Below, one piece after another: positions 33,593 through 42,702 of a stretch of DNA of 64,000 nt (positions within the stretch are counted from its first letter, which is position 1; every line of letters starts with the position of its first letter). A program made the translations under genes and the position numbers. Location of the stretch: NCBI RefSeq assembly GCF_963665445.1, contig NZ_OY762276.1, forward strand, positions 1,210,001 through 1,274,000, given 5' to 3'. Source of the DNA: an uncultured Desulfobulbus sp. Its GTDB lineage: Bacteria; Desulfobacterota; Desulfobulbia; Desulfobulbales; Desulfobulbaceae. Under the pieces are notes generated by a model. It did no database searches and was not told the origin of the DNA. It was given only the letters and a program-made list of their open reading frames with translations.

Positions 33593-35227
33593 TCAGGCTT
33601 CCCCGCCTTCCGGCACGGTCTGTTCCAGATAGTAATCGTAGTTGCCCTCGAAGATGCGCATCTCGCCGTGGTCGATTTCAAAGACCCGGTTCACCAGGGA
33701 ACGAAGGAAATGGCGGTCGTGGCTGACCATGATCAGGGTACCGGTGAAACTCTGCAGGGCCTCGAGCAGGACCTCGCGCGACTGGATATCGAGGTGGTTG
33801 GTAGGCTCGTCCAGGATGAGGAAATTGAGCGGCCGAGCCAGGAGCATGGCCAGTACCACCCGGCTCTTTTCACCGCCGGAGAGGAGCTTGATCTTCTTGT
33901 CGACGTCGTCGCCCTGGAAAAGAAAGGCGGCGCAGAGGTTGCGGACCACGCCGATGTTGACCTCGGGCATGGCCGCCTGCACGGTCTCGGACACGGTCAT
34001 CTCGCCGTCGAGCAGGTCCATGGAGTGCTGGCTGAAGTAGCCGACCATGACGTTGGCGCCAATGGTCACCGTGCCGGTGGTCGGTTCGGCTTGGCCCGAG
34101 AGGACCTTGAGCAGGGTTGATTTGCCCGCGCCGTTGCGGCCGGTGAGGGCGATTTTCTCCTGCCGCCGAATCATGCCCGCAAGGCCGCTGAATACCTGGC
34201 GGGTGGTGCCGTCGGGTTGCAGCCAGACCTTGCCGAGGTTGTCAAGGCGGGCGACATCGTCGCCGCTGCGGGGCGGTTCACTGAACTCGAACTTGATCAC
34301 CCGCTGTTCGGGCGGCAGTTCGATCCGCTCGATCTTCTCCAGCTTCTTGATCCGCGACTGCACCTGGGCCGCATGGGAAACCCGTGCGCCGAAGCGGGCA
34401 ATGAAGTCCTCCTCCTTGGCCAGCATCTCCTGCTGACGGCGGTAACTGGCCAGCAGCTGCTCCCGGCGGATCTCCCGCTCTCGCAGGTAGAAATCGTAGT
34501 TGCCGCTGTAGGTCGTCAGTCCCTGGTTGGCCACCTCGACGATCCGCCCGACCACCCGGTTCATGAAGTCGCGGTCATGACAAGTCATCAAAAGTGCCCC
34601 CTTGAACTCGCTGACCAGCCATTCCTCCAGCCAGATGATGGATTCGACGTCGAGATGGTTGGTCGGCTCGTCGAGGAGGAGCACATCCGGGTTGAGGGTG
34701 AGGATGCCGGCCAGGGCGATGCGCATTTTCCAGCCGCCGCTGAACGATTCCACCGGGAAATTCCAGCGGTCGCTGCCGATACCCAAGCCGGTGAGCACCG
34801 CCTGGGCCCGGTTTTCGAGATCGTAGCCGCCCCGGTGCTCGAATTCATCGGTGGCGTTGCCGTAGCGTTCCAGCAATGCTGCCAGTTCATCATCCTCCAT
34901 CGGGGTGGACATGGCGACTTCCATCTCGCGAATCTGCTCCCCCAGGGCCATGACCTCACTGGCAGCAGCCATAACCTCGGCCAGGGCCGAACGGCCGGAC
35001 ATCTCGCCCACCTCCTGGGAGAAATAGCCGACCACCGTTCGTTTACCGCAGGAAATTTCGCCTTTGTCCACCTCTTCGCCGCCGGTTATCAGACGAAAGA
35101 TGGTGGTCTTGCCGGCACCGTTGGGTCCGACCAGACCGGTGCGGCTGGCAGGAAGAATTTGCATTGAGGCGTTGCGCAAGAGAACGCGGGAACCGTGCTG
35201 TTTGCTGATGTTAGTCAGATGGATCAT
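33593..35227 (-). CDS. ABC-F family ATPase (ribosome-associated)
   Basis: 544 aa with two ABC domains and no membrane part, joined by a linker rich in Arg/Glu/Lys (about residues 240-320), as in EttA/Uup/YheS proteins that act at the ribosome. Domain 1: Walker A GPNGAGKTT, signature FSGGWKMR, Walker B VLLLDEPTNHLD. Domain 2: GRNGAGKST, LSGGEKSR, LILDEPTNHLD. All catalytic residues are intact, in contrast to the two SbmA-like paralogs in this window. The ATG at 35227 is preferred over a GTG two codons upstream. Probably a housekeeping translation factor; a resistance role is not indicated. Confidence 0.9.
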   Translation of the reverse strand: MIHLTNISKQHGSRVLLRNASMQILPASRTGLVGPNGAGKTTIFRLITGGEEVDKGEISCGKRTVVGYFSQEVGEMSGRSALAEVMAAASEVMALGEQIREMEVAMSTPMEDDELAALLERYGNATDEFEHRGGYDLENRAQAVLTGLGIGSDRWNFPVESFSGGWKMRIALAGILTLNPDVLLLDEPTNHLDVESIIWLEEWLVSEFKGALLMTCHDRDFMNRVVGRIVEVANQGLTTYSGNYDFYLREREIRREQLLASYRRQQEMLAKEEDFIARFGARVSHAAQVQSRIKKLEKIERIELPPEQRVIKFEFSEPPRSGDDVARLDNLGKVWLQPDGTTRQVFSGLAGMIRRQEKIALTGRNGAGKSTLLKVLSGQAEPTTGTVTIGANVMVGYFSQHSMDLLDGEMTVSETVQAAMPEVNIGVVRNLCAAFLFQGDDVDKKIKLLSGGEKSRVVLAMLLARPLNFLILDEPTNHLDIQSREVLLEALQSFTGTLIMVSHDRHFLRSLVNRVFEIDHGEMRIFEGNYDYYLEQTVPEGGEA

Positions 35228-35900
35228 GGACACTCACAGGAAAGAAAAGTGGGGGCAGGCATCATTGTCTAAAAAAAAGGCGCAACATAGCCGGGAAAGG
35301 CGCTGGTTGCAAGGGGCAAGCAGGCTTCTTTGCTGCCGCGTTCGTTGTGCCGCCGGGACAGGAAGTGCAGGCAGCATTCAATGGGGGAAAACTTCAAGTT
35401 GAAATAACAAAAAATGATCCAAAATCAGCAAGATGGGAAATAGTTGTTTGTGCTGCAATAAACTGTTGACGCCTTCTGCCCTTACATATAGATAGTGAGC
35501 TGAGTTTACCGGACGAGCCTGCCGCCGCTCATGGCTCTCCGCATCATTTAATCGCCTAAAAATAAGGGAATATCAATACCGTATTTTGGGTGTAGTTATT
35601 TTGGCAAGCCTTTCCTGCGCCCAGGGGCGCAGGCCATGCAAAAGTGCTGATCGGCCTGTATGCCGAACGAGCGTGTTGAGGAGTACCACGGGACATTGTC
35701 ATGCAGCATCTCTTCAACCGCGCCCAAATTCGAACCAACCTTTTCTCCCCGCCTCACCATCTCCTCCGGTGGCTCCCTCGGTGGTGAAATCCGTGTTGTC
35801 GTCCTGATATCTCCTCCCTTCATCAGCCTGTATCACTTTGTCCGTCGCGCGGCTGCAGCCAGGAATGCGCGTTGGTCGACAGAGGTTGTGTGAGATCACT
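35228..35900. other. Intergenic region upstream of SbmA/YddA-like paralog B
   Basis: 673 bases, no supported gene. TTGACG at about 35464 followed by a TATAGA-type hexamer could be a promoter. A GC-rich palindrome CCTGCGCCC/GGGCGCAGG-like lies at 35614-35633. Short open frames on both strands have no similarity I recognise. Confidence 0.4.
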
Positions 35901-37586
35901 ATGTCGAACAAGAAGAATTTTTTTATAGAGTTTCTCAAGCTGTCCCGGTTGTTTTGGCACTCCGGCCGCAAAAAGAGAATTCGCAACACAACCTATCTTT
36001 TTGCCCTGCTCACCGTGATGCAGATGGTGGTTGCGGTGTTGATGACCCAATGGAGCGCCGGGCTCTACAATGCCCTGGAACGGCATTCCATGAAGGGTTT
36101 TTTGATTCAGGTTGCCCTGCTGTCGCTGCTGTTCATTGCCGATATGACGCTCATGGGCTCCCACCTGGAGGTCAAGCGGAACCTGCAGATATTGTGGCGC
36201 ACCTGGCTGACCGATCATGTGATCTCGCGCTGGATGGAAAAGGGCCGCCATCACCTGGTGAGCAATCTCGAGGGGGAGCATGACAACCCCGATGGCCGCA
36301 TTGCCGAGGATTGCCGGGTGGCGACCGAATCCGCGGTCTTGCTCGGACATACCCTGTTTTACAGTATTCTTTTGTTGCTCAGCTTTACCAAAGTGCTGTG
36401 GGACAAGTCCGGGGTGATCCATCTTGATTACGGTGGCTACCATATTCCGATCTACGGCCACCTGATTCTGGTGGCGGTCGTCTATACCTGCATTGCCTCC
36501 TGGATCGGCTGGTGGGTCGGCAAACCGCTCACCGATGCGACCAATGTTCGCCAATCGGCCGAGGCCAAGTTCCGCGCCGGTTTGCTGGAGGCCAAGGAAA
36601 ACAGTCAGGCCATTGCCCTGATCCATGCGGAACAGAGTGAACGGCATCGCTTTCGCAAGCTCTTCTGCCAGATTCGCAAGGTATGGAACACGCAGACCCG
36701 GGCATGGCGCAACATCGTCATGTTCGGCAACGGCTACGCAACACTGTCCATGGTCTTTCCCACCCTGGTTGTAGCCCCGCGCTACATCCTCGGGATGATC
36801 ACGCTGGGGGATCTGATGCAGTCGGTCCAAGCCTTTCAGCACATGTCGGGCGCGCTCTCCTGGCCGGTCAACAGTCTCGGCGCCATTGCCGAATGGCGGG
36901 CCTCGGTGGAGCGGGTGTTGAGTCTGCTCGACTCCCTCGACAAGATCGACGAGGAGTTGCGGGAAAACCAGTGGATTCAACTCAAGAATTCGGAGGAGCC
37001 GGTCTTGGCCTTTCGCGACCTTTCCCTGGCCGAGCACGACGGTACCGTGCTTGCGGAGGGCATTTCCATGGAGGTCAACGAGGGCGATCATGTAATTCTC
37101 TCCGGCAATTCCGCTGTCGGGGCCAAACTGTTCCGGGCCATCGCCGGGGTCAGTCCCTGGGGAGCCGGCGAGATCGATCTGCCCGCCAAGGGGCGGCTGT
37201 TCTTTATGCCGCCGCGGCCGCATCTGCCGACCGGGCCTTTGCGGGAGGCGATCTGCTATCCGAACATGCGGCGGAGCTTTCCCCGTGACAAGATCGAAGA
37301 AGGTCTGCGCCTGGTTGATCTCGAGCATCTGATCGACCAGCTGGATTGCGAGAACAATTGGGTCCAGACCCTGACCCGGGGCGAGCAGCAGCGTCTGGGC
37401 ATAGTGCGTCTGCTGATCAACTATCCCTCGTGGATTTTTATCCAGGAGGCACTTGATTCCCTGGAGATCCAGGAGGAGGAGCGGATGGTGCGCCTGATCG
37501 GGGAACAGCTGCCCCACGCCGCGATCCTGATCATCTCCAACATGCCCAATGGCGCAGATTTCTTTTCACGACGACTCTCCCTGTAA
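35901..37586 (+). CDS. SbmA/YddA-like ABC protein, degenerate ATPase motifs (paralog B)
   Basis: 561 aa, very similar to the protein at 18257 along its whole length, including GRIAEDCRVATESAV and the membrane segments. The nucleotide-binding region again lacks a standard Walker A (GNSAVGAKLFRAIAG from residue 402) and has Gln for the Walker B Asp (IFIQEA, Gln515), while LTRGEQQRLG is kept. Conservation of the same unusual residues in both paralogs argues against random decay. Start at 35901 (MSNKKNFF) aligns with paralog A. The next gene, 65 bp on, is a GNAT-nitrilase fusion, perhaps cotranscribed. Confidence 0.85.
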   Translation: MSNKKNFFIEFLKLSRLFWHSGRKKRIRNTTYLFALLTVMQMVVAVLMTQWSAGLYNALERHSMKGFLIQVALLSLLFIADMTLMGSHLEVKRNLQILWRTWLTDHVISRWMEKGRHHLVSNLEGEHDNPDGRIAEDCRVATESAVLLGHTLFYSILLLLSFTKVLWDKSGVIHLDYGGYHIPIYGHLILVAVVYTCIASWIGWWVGKPLTDATNVRQSAEAKFRAGLLEAKENSQAIALIHAEQSERHRFRKLFCQIRKVWNTQTRAWRNIVMFGNGYATLSMVFPTLVVAPRYILGMITLGDLMQSVQAFQHMSGALSWPVNSLGAIAEWRASVERVLSLLDSLDKIDEELRENQWIQLKNSEEPVLAFRDLSLAEHDGTVLAEGISMEVNEGDHVILSGNSAVGAKLFRAIAGVSPWGAGEIDLPAKGRLFFMPPRPHLPTGPLREAICYPNMRRSFPRDKIEEGLRLVDLEHLIDQLDCENNWVQTLTRGEQQRLGIVRLLINYPSWIFIQEALDSLEIQEEERMVRLIGEQLPHAAILIISNMPNGADFFSRRLSL

Positions 37587-37651
37587 AAGGGATTTTTCCA
37601 CTGTTTCCAACCCGGCGAATATCCGGGGCGGCTACCTTCAAGGAGTACATT

Positions 37652-39223
37652 ATGGCCAAGCGAACGTCCATTCCTGAAAAACATCGTCTTGTCATCCGCA
37701 ACGCCGTGGCCAAGGATGCCGATGCCATCAGCGTCTTGACCCATCGTGTCTATGACAAGGATATGCCCAACTACACACCGGAGATGATTGAATCCCATAT
37801 CCGCCACTTTCAGGAAGGCCAGTGGGTGGCCACGGTAAACGAGGTGATTGTCGGCTACAGCGCCAGTTTTCGCATCGGCGGCAAGTACGCGTTGAAACCC
37901 CATACCTGGGAAGGGATCACCGGCGGCGGTTATGCCACCCGCCACGATGAAAACGGTGAGTGGCTCTATGGCATGGATGTCTGTGTGGATCCGGCCTACA
38001 GGGGCTACAAGATCGGTCAGCGTTTTTACGACCAGCGCAAACGCTTTGTGCGCAAGAACGAGATCAAGGGCATCGTCTTCGGCGGCCGCCTGCCCGGCCT
38101 GCGCAAACGGATCAAGGAGGTGGGCAGCGCCGAGAATTACGTCGAACTCGCCAAGGCCGGGCGGATCCGCGATTACGTGCTCAACTTCCAGCTGCGCAAC
38201 GGCTTTGAGATCATCGGCCTGATGCCGGGTTACATCAAGGACGATGTGGATTCCATGGGTTGGGGCACCCATCTCGTCTGGCGCAACCCGCTCATGGCCC
38301 CGGACGGCAGCGCCAAACCCAAATGGGCCGGTGAGCGCGGCCGCTTGCCGGCCACGGTGCGGGTGGCTGCGGTGCAGTATGAACAGCGGCGGGTCGCCAG
38401 TTTCAGTGAGTTCATGGATATCGTCGAGTTTTTTGTCGATGTCTGCGCCGGCTACAAGGCGGATTTCGTCCTCTTTCCCGAGATGTTCACCCTGCAGCTG
38501 CTCTCAATGCAGGAGCAGAGCCTCAATCCGGCGGACGCAATCGAGGAGATCACCCGGCAGACGCCGGAATTCGTCCGTGCCATGCGCGAGTTGGCGCTGC
38601 GCTACAACATCAACATCATCGGCGGCTCCCATCCCACCCGCAAGGAGGATGGCCGCATTCTCAATATTGCCTATATTTTCCTCCGCGATGGCCAGGTCCA
38701 TGAACAGCCCAAGATTCATCCCACCTCCAACGAGGAGACCTGGTGGAACGTGGAAGGGGGCGACGTGCTCAAGCCCATCGAGACCGATTGCGGGCCCATC
38801 GGGGTGTTGATCTGTTACGACTCCGAATTTCCCGAGCTTGCCCGCCGCCTGACCGATCTTGGCGCCATGATGCTCTTTGTGCCGTTCTGCACCGACGAGC
38901 GGGCCGGGTATCAACGGGTGCGCTACTGCTGCCAGGCCCGGGCGGTGGAAAACCAGCTGTACGTGGTCATGGCGGGCAATGTCGGCAACCTGCCGCGGGT
39001 GAAGAACATGCATATCCAATACGCGCAGAGCTGCATCCTCACCCCCTGTGACTTTCCCTTTGCCCGGGACGGCATTGCCGCCGATTCCAACCCCAACACC
39101 GAAACCGTGCTTCTTGCCGATTTGAATATCGCCAACCTGCAGATGGCCCGCGCCAACGGAACGGTGCAGAATTTGAAAGATCGCCGGCACGACCTGTATA
39201 CGATCAAATGGTCAGGCCGGTGA
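37652..39223 (+). CDS. GNAT-nitrilase fusion protein
   Basis: 523 aa in two parts. Residues 1-215 are a GNAT acetyltransferase (YGMDVCVDPAYRGYKIGQRFY acetyl-CoA loop). Residues about 228-520 are a nitrilase-superfamily C-N hydrolase with its full triad: Glu277 in LFPEMF, Lys354 in QPKIHPT, Cys388 in LICYDSEFPE. Fusions of this type are common in bacteria and may acylate an amine on one side and cleave an amide or nitrile on the other; substrates unknown. No signal peptide. GGAG precedes the ATG. It follows the ABC paralog B. Confidence 0.9.
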   Translation: MAKRTSIPEKHRLVIRNAVAKDADAISVLTHRVYDKDMPNYTPEMIESHIRHFQEGQWVATVNEVIVGYSASFRIGGKYALKPHTWEGITGGGYATRHDENGEWLYGMDVCVDPAYRGYKIGQRFYDQRKRFVRKNEIKGIVFGGRLPGLRKRIKEVGSAENYVELAKAGRIRDYVLNFQLRNGFEIIGLMPGYIKDDVDSMGWGTHLVWRNPLMAPDGSAKPKWAGERGRLPATVRVAAVQYEQRRVASFSEFMDIVEFFVDVCAGYKADFVLFPEMFTLQLLSMQEQSLNPADAIEEITRQTPEFVRAMRELALRYNINIIGGSHPTRKEDGRILNIAYIFLRDGQVHEQPKIHPTSNEETWWNVEGGDVLKPIETDCGPIGVLICYDSEFPELARRLTDLGAMMLFVPFCTDERAGYQRVRYCCQARAVENQLYVVMAGNVGNLPRVKNMHIQYAQSCILTPCDFPFARDGIAADSNPNTETVLLADLNIANLQMARANGTVQNLKDRRHDLYTIKWSGR

Positions 39224-39300
39224 GGGCGAGATAAACAGTGTGCTGTGCAGTATTTTTTTTATGTGATTACCACTGAACCTCGACTGAAGGAAAGCAATTT

Positions 39301-39400
39301 GAGCTTTCTCACGTTCGTTCGGAATGACAACGATATTGCTGTATTTTCCGAGGAGTGTCTCCCTATCCGGATGTCATCTCAACCAAAGGGAGAGATCTCG
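39301..39400. repeat. Dispersed palindromic repeat, copy 3 (inverted)
   Basis: Reads GAGCTTTCTCACGTTCGTTCGGAATGAC at one end and GATGTCATCTCAACCAAAGGGAGAGATCTCG at the other (split here only for reference), which are the reverse complements of the ends of copies 1 and 2. Immediately upstream of the IS200/IS605-type element. Confidence 0.6.
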
Positions 39401-39546
39401 TTTTTAGAGCTGAGTATTGGTGGTGATTAATTTCTCTTAGGTAAACCCCCGGCTTTGCCGGGGGACTCACAAAGTTTGACGGATCCTGCAAAATAAAGAA
39501 GCCTCCGATTTCGTGGACCGCTCAAAGTCACGAAAAAGGAGGCTTC

Positions 39547-39978
39547 ATGAACGACATACAATGTTTAAGCCACACGAAATGGGATTGCAAGTTCCATGTA
39601 GTGTGGATACCGAAATGCCGGAGGAAAATGCTTTATGGTCAACTTCGGAAAAGCCTTGGAGATGTATTTCACGAATTGGCCCGGCAAAAGGAAAGTCGGG
39701 TTTTGGAAGGACACCTGCAACCCGACCATGTGCATATGCTGATCTCCATACCGACGAAGTACGCGGTGTCGCAGGTGGTGGGTTTTATGAAAGGGAAAAG
39801 TGCGATTCATATAGCGCGCACGTATCTTGGCCAAAAGAAAAATTATAGCGGAATGAGCTTTTGGGCTCGAGGGAATTTTGTTTCAACAGTTGGTGCCGAT
39901 GAAGAGGTTGTGCGGGAGTATATCCGCGATCAGGAAAAAGAAGACCAACGTATCGAGCAACTGAACCTGTTTAAATAG
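39547..39978 (+). CDS. tnpA: IS200/IS605-family transposase TnpA (Y1 HUH)
   Basis: 143 aa, the full length of IS200-type TnpA. The metal-binding HUH pair is in HLQPDHVHMLISIP near residue 63, and the catalytic Tyr is in EEVVREYIRDQEKED near residue 126. N-terminal KWDCKFHVVWIPKCRRKMLYG is typical. A perfect AAAAAGGAGG site precedes the ATG. It looks intact and could mobilise the related transposase-less element at 31843. The transposase nicks and joins single DNA strands at the end hairpins. Confidence 0.93.
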   Translation: MNDIQCLSHTKWDCKFHVVWIPKCRRKMLYGQLRKSLGDVFHELARQKESRVLEGHLQPDHVHMLISIPTKYAVSQVVGFMKGKSAIHIARTYLGQKKNYSGMSFWARGNFVSTVGADEEVVREYIRDQEKEDQRIEQLNLFK

Positions 39979-40026
39979 GCGACCACCGAATGGTGGTCAG
40001 TTGATCTGTTAAATATACCGCTTTGA

Positions 40027-41973
40027 CCTGGGTTTACGGGTTGTGGAACACGCCTAGCCGCAAAGCCTTGCCTGGTGGGCGTTGGCGGGTGGTGCCGATT
40101 TTGGCGTGTGCCCACAGGTATTGCACTTATTTTTCAAGGGGCTTAATGCCAAAAATTTTGGTCGGTAGCGGAGTTACAAGTTTTTTCATCAGTTCACGAC
40201 AGGCTTCCGGCGCTGAATTAATCTGAAAAAAACTGTGCTGGTCGTTTTGAAACTCAGTGGCTTGAAGTTTGGCTAAGTTGCGCCGTATCCGGGACCAGGG
40301 CTCCCCGCACTCACGTTCCGCAACGCGCTCTATGAGCAGCGCCAGAACACAGATTTTTACATGCGTTTCGATGCGCCGTGCGGCCCAATGATACATAGGC
40401 ATCATTTTGATCTGGGTACGCTTGAGGGAGCGGAAACACCGCTCGATAACCAAAAGTCCTTTGTAGCCAAGGGCCGCATCTTCAAGGCTGATGGTGTCAT
40501 CGTTGGTTTCCAGCACCCACTTGCCGTCGTAGCGTTTGGCCTCGGTGATGGCTGCTCGGTCCAGGCGAATTTTACCGGCCTCGGTTGTTGTCAGGTACCG
40601 CTTGTATCGTTTTGAGGCCAGCAGTTCGACTGCCCATTGGGTAGAAGCATTACGGTCCTTATGGTTGGCAAGCTCCTCTTCGAGCATGCCGACGATCTCT
40701 TCTCGATGTATTCGTTGCCGCTCTGCTTCCTTTGGGTTGAAGCAGAGGATGTATCGCCGCCGTCGCTCGCCATCGCCGATAACAACCTCCTTGGCTTGCA
40801 GGCTGTCGGTGAAGGTGGTGAAGCGACCTGGTTGCGAGAGGACCTCTTTCTTGATTTCGGCCACCGATGCCATGCGGGTGGCGAGCAGGTATTTGCCACA
40901 GGCCCGTGCAAGTTCTTCTCGGTTAGCGGAGGAGTTCATACCCGAGTCGGCCACGAACAGCGCTCGACCGAGGTTCCAGCCTCGCAGGTCCTTTCTGATG
41001 CGTTTGATCGTGGATACATCCGCCGTGTTACCGGGAAAAATCCAGCTTTTCACCGGCAGCCCTTCCCGGGTAACCGCCAGGGCGACCACGATTTGCGGCG
41101 TCCACGTGCCCTCCTTGGAGTGGCCGTACTGACGCAGACCGTCGTTTTCATCAGCCTCGTCCTCGTAATCAATTGAGAACGAAGCCGTCGTGGTGTCGTA
41201 AAAAATCAGATCGACCGAGAGGTTGAACAGATTAGCGGTCTGGAAAAAGACAGCCTCCTCCACCGCATCAATATGCTTGTGGAGAAAGTCCATGGCCTCA
41301 TACATCTGACGCAGTTTCAGGCCTTGGCATTTGGGCAGATGGACCTGCTCCAGCCACCGGTCCCAAACCCCGAGCTTGGATTCCGGTGCGCAGAGACGAT
41401 TCGCCGTCATGGCCAGCAAGGCCTGATCGTAGGCAACGGCATACTTGCCTTTGTCCAGCAGAGACCGCAGCGCTTTGCCGATACCCAACCGCTCCCAAAG
41501 GGTTTCGATGACCAGCACTGTGCCGAGTTCCACTGTGCGCAGGATCTCAAGATCGTCGGGCAGTCCACCACCTTGAGCCTCCTCGCTACCAGCGGGGTCA
41601 ACAATGGTTACCCCGCAGACTCTGGCTATAGATCGGGCGAGCCGCACCAAGGCCTCACGGTCGAGCTGATCGGCGCGTCCGAAGCTGTGGATGATGCGGG
41701 CAACGGTGGAGTTGGTCTCCGGATTGCGCTCGTTGTGGGCGAGCTGGAGATACTCGGTAACGGTGCCGTTCTTGTTTTTTCGTTTCGTGGTTCGCAGATA
41801 CATGACTGCCCACCACGTTAGCGTGTTAATTCGCGTATTTCAACTGAAATATCGCTTCGCGTGTGCCCACAGATTTTGAGATTTTCACCACGCGTAAAAT
41901 TTTATCACATTGAAATTGCGTGATATTTTCTCCGGCACTGCACTAAAATGTGCCTACAACCCGCAAACATAAG
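40027..41973 (-). mobile_element. IS1634-type insertion sequence
   Basis: 1947 bp. Imperfect terminal inverted repeats: left CCTGGGTTTACGGGTTGTGG, right (reverse complement) CTTATGTTTGCGGGTTGTAGG. Flanked by TTTGA at 40022-40026 and 41974-41978, a 5-bp target duplication. It carries one transposase gene on the minus strand and sits inside the right end of the IS200-type element. Confidence 0.82.
40127..41803 (-). CDS. IS1634-family transposase
   Basis: 558 aa, full length for the family, which uses a DDE catalytic triad interrupted by a beta-strand insertion. MYLRTTKRKNKNGTVTEYLQLAHNERN is the typical N-terminus; LIFYDTTTASFS (first Asp), RALFVADSGMNS (second Asp) and YKGLLVIERCFRSLKRTQIKMMPMYHW (Glu of the YREK-like block) mark the catalytic core. 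The frame is uninterrupted. Stop lies 100 bp from the left inverted repeat. Confidence 0.9.
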   Translation of the reverse strand: MYLRTTKRKNKNGTVTEYLQLAHNERNPETNSTVARIIHSFGRADQLDREALVRLARSIARVCGVTIVDPAGSEEAQGGGLPDDLEILRTVELGTVLVIETLWERLGIGKALRSLLDKGKYAVAYDQALLAMTANRLCAPESKLGVWDRWLEQVHLPKCQGLKLRQMYEAMDFLHKHIDAVEEAVFFQTANLFNLSVDLIFYDTTTASFSIDYEDEADENDGLRQYGHSKEGTWTPQIVVALAVTREGLPVKSWIFPGNTADVSTIKRIRKDLRGWNLGRALFVADSGMNSSANREELARACGKYLLATRMASVAEIKKEVLSQPGRFTTFTDSLQAKEVVIGDGERRRRYILCFNPKEAERQRIHREEIVGMLEEELANHKDRNASTQWAVELLASKRYKRYLTTTEAGKIRLDRAAITEAKRYDGKWVLETNDDTISLEDAALGYKGLLVIERCFRSLKRTQIKMMPMYHWAARRIETHVKICVLALLIERVAERECGEPWSRIRRNLAKLQATEFQNDQHSFFQINSAPEACRELMKKLVTPLPTKIFGIKPLEK

Positions 41974-42188
41974 TTTGAGCGGTTCTAAAGCCGTTAAGCC
42001 ACCGGCTTTGCCGGTGGTTACTGACTTTTTCATGGGAATAATTATTGAATGTGCCACAGCGTAACCAGATGTAGGTTGCTGATGTCATCATGGAATGAAT
42101 GGAATACACGGGTGTTGCCAGGCATTGATGTTTTTTGGGTGATAACTGTTCCAGTCTATTTATCAAAGAAAATCAATAATAAAATTCC

Positions 42189-42217
42189 TTGACATCGCTT
42201 TGAGCATCTGTTCTATG
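42189..42217 (+). promoter_or_regulatory. Promoter upstream of cobalamin riboswitch 2
   Basis: TTGACA (42189-42194), 17 bp spacer, TCTATG (42212-42217). The perfect -35 and position just before the aptamer support a promoter for the corrinoid operon. Confidence 0.5.
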
Positions 42218-42221
42218 CATG

Positions 42222-42384
42222 GCTAGTTCAGGTGTTCGCAAGAACACAAGAGGGAACCCCGTGCAACTCGGGGACGGGCCCGCCGCTGTGACCGAGGACG
42301 AACGCTGCAGTATGTCACTGACCGCAAGGTTGGGAAGACGCAGCAAGTAGGGTGATCCGGAAGTCAGAAGACCTGCCTGGACGG
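42222..42384 (+). ncRNA. Cobalamin riboswitch 2
   Basis: AAGAGGGAACCCCGTGCAA, GGGACGGGCCCGCCGCTGTGA and GGAAGTCAGAAGACCTGCC occur in the order and spacing of the AdoCbl riboswitch. It precedes the CcsA/ResB-like, BtuFCD-like and cobN operon. Nearly identical to riboswitch 1 through the core and the closing stem. Confidence 0.95.
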
Positions 42385-42449
42385 GAAAGGAGACGACTGC
42401 GTGGACGGCGGCGTACCCGGTAGATATATTTCTGCGGATAAATAGGGCT

Positions 42450-42487
42450 ATCCCGGATCGACTTGTTTCGATCCGGGATTTTTTTTT
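42450..42487 (+). terminator. Riboswitch-linked terminator 2
   Basis: ATCCCGGATCGA pairs with TCGATCCGGGAT (42468-42479), followed by eight T. Identical stem to terminator 1 with a shorter loop. It would attenuate the whole corrinoid operon when adenosylcobalamin is bound. Confidence 0.9.
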
Positions 42488-42702
42488 GTACTGCCCGTAA
42501 ACCGCGAGCCGTGGCCCCCATGTTGTCAACTCCATTAGCCAACCATGCGAGGAGTCATGCAACAGCAACAGGCCACAGATCCATCCCGTTTCATCCCGCA
42601 AGCTTTGCCCCTTTTCAAGGCAAGACGTGCCACCCCCCGTCGGCAGCACTCCCGTTTTCCTGCACAGCCCTGCTTTGACCGCCTGCATCAAGAGGTCGGA
42701 AG

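Larger units (their letters stand above)
39438..42025 (+). mobile_element. IS200/IS605-type element, interrupted by an IS1634-type element
   Basis: Left end: hairpin CCCCCGGC-TTT-GCCGGGGG (39446-39464). Right end: hairpin CCACCGGC-TTT-GCCGGTGG (41999-42017). TnpA lies at 39547-39978, then a GACCACC/GGTGGTC hairpin. Removing the nested element and one TTTGA copy gives a compact element of about 640 bp, usual for IS200, and rejoins CCGCTTTGA with GCGG as seen intact at 32180. IS200-type elements move as single strands through end hairpins and leave no target duplication. Exact outer ends are not fixed. Confidence 0.75.

Noticed and set aside
34217-35167. Plus-strand open frame of 316 codons opposite the ABC-F gene
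   Set aside because: Shadow frame; the minus-strand protein carries two complete ABC domains.
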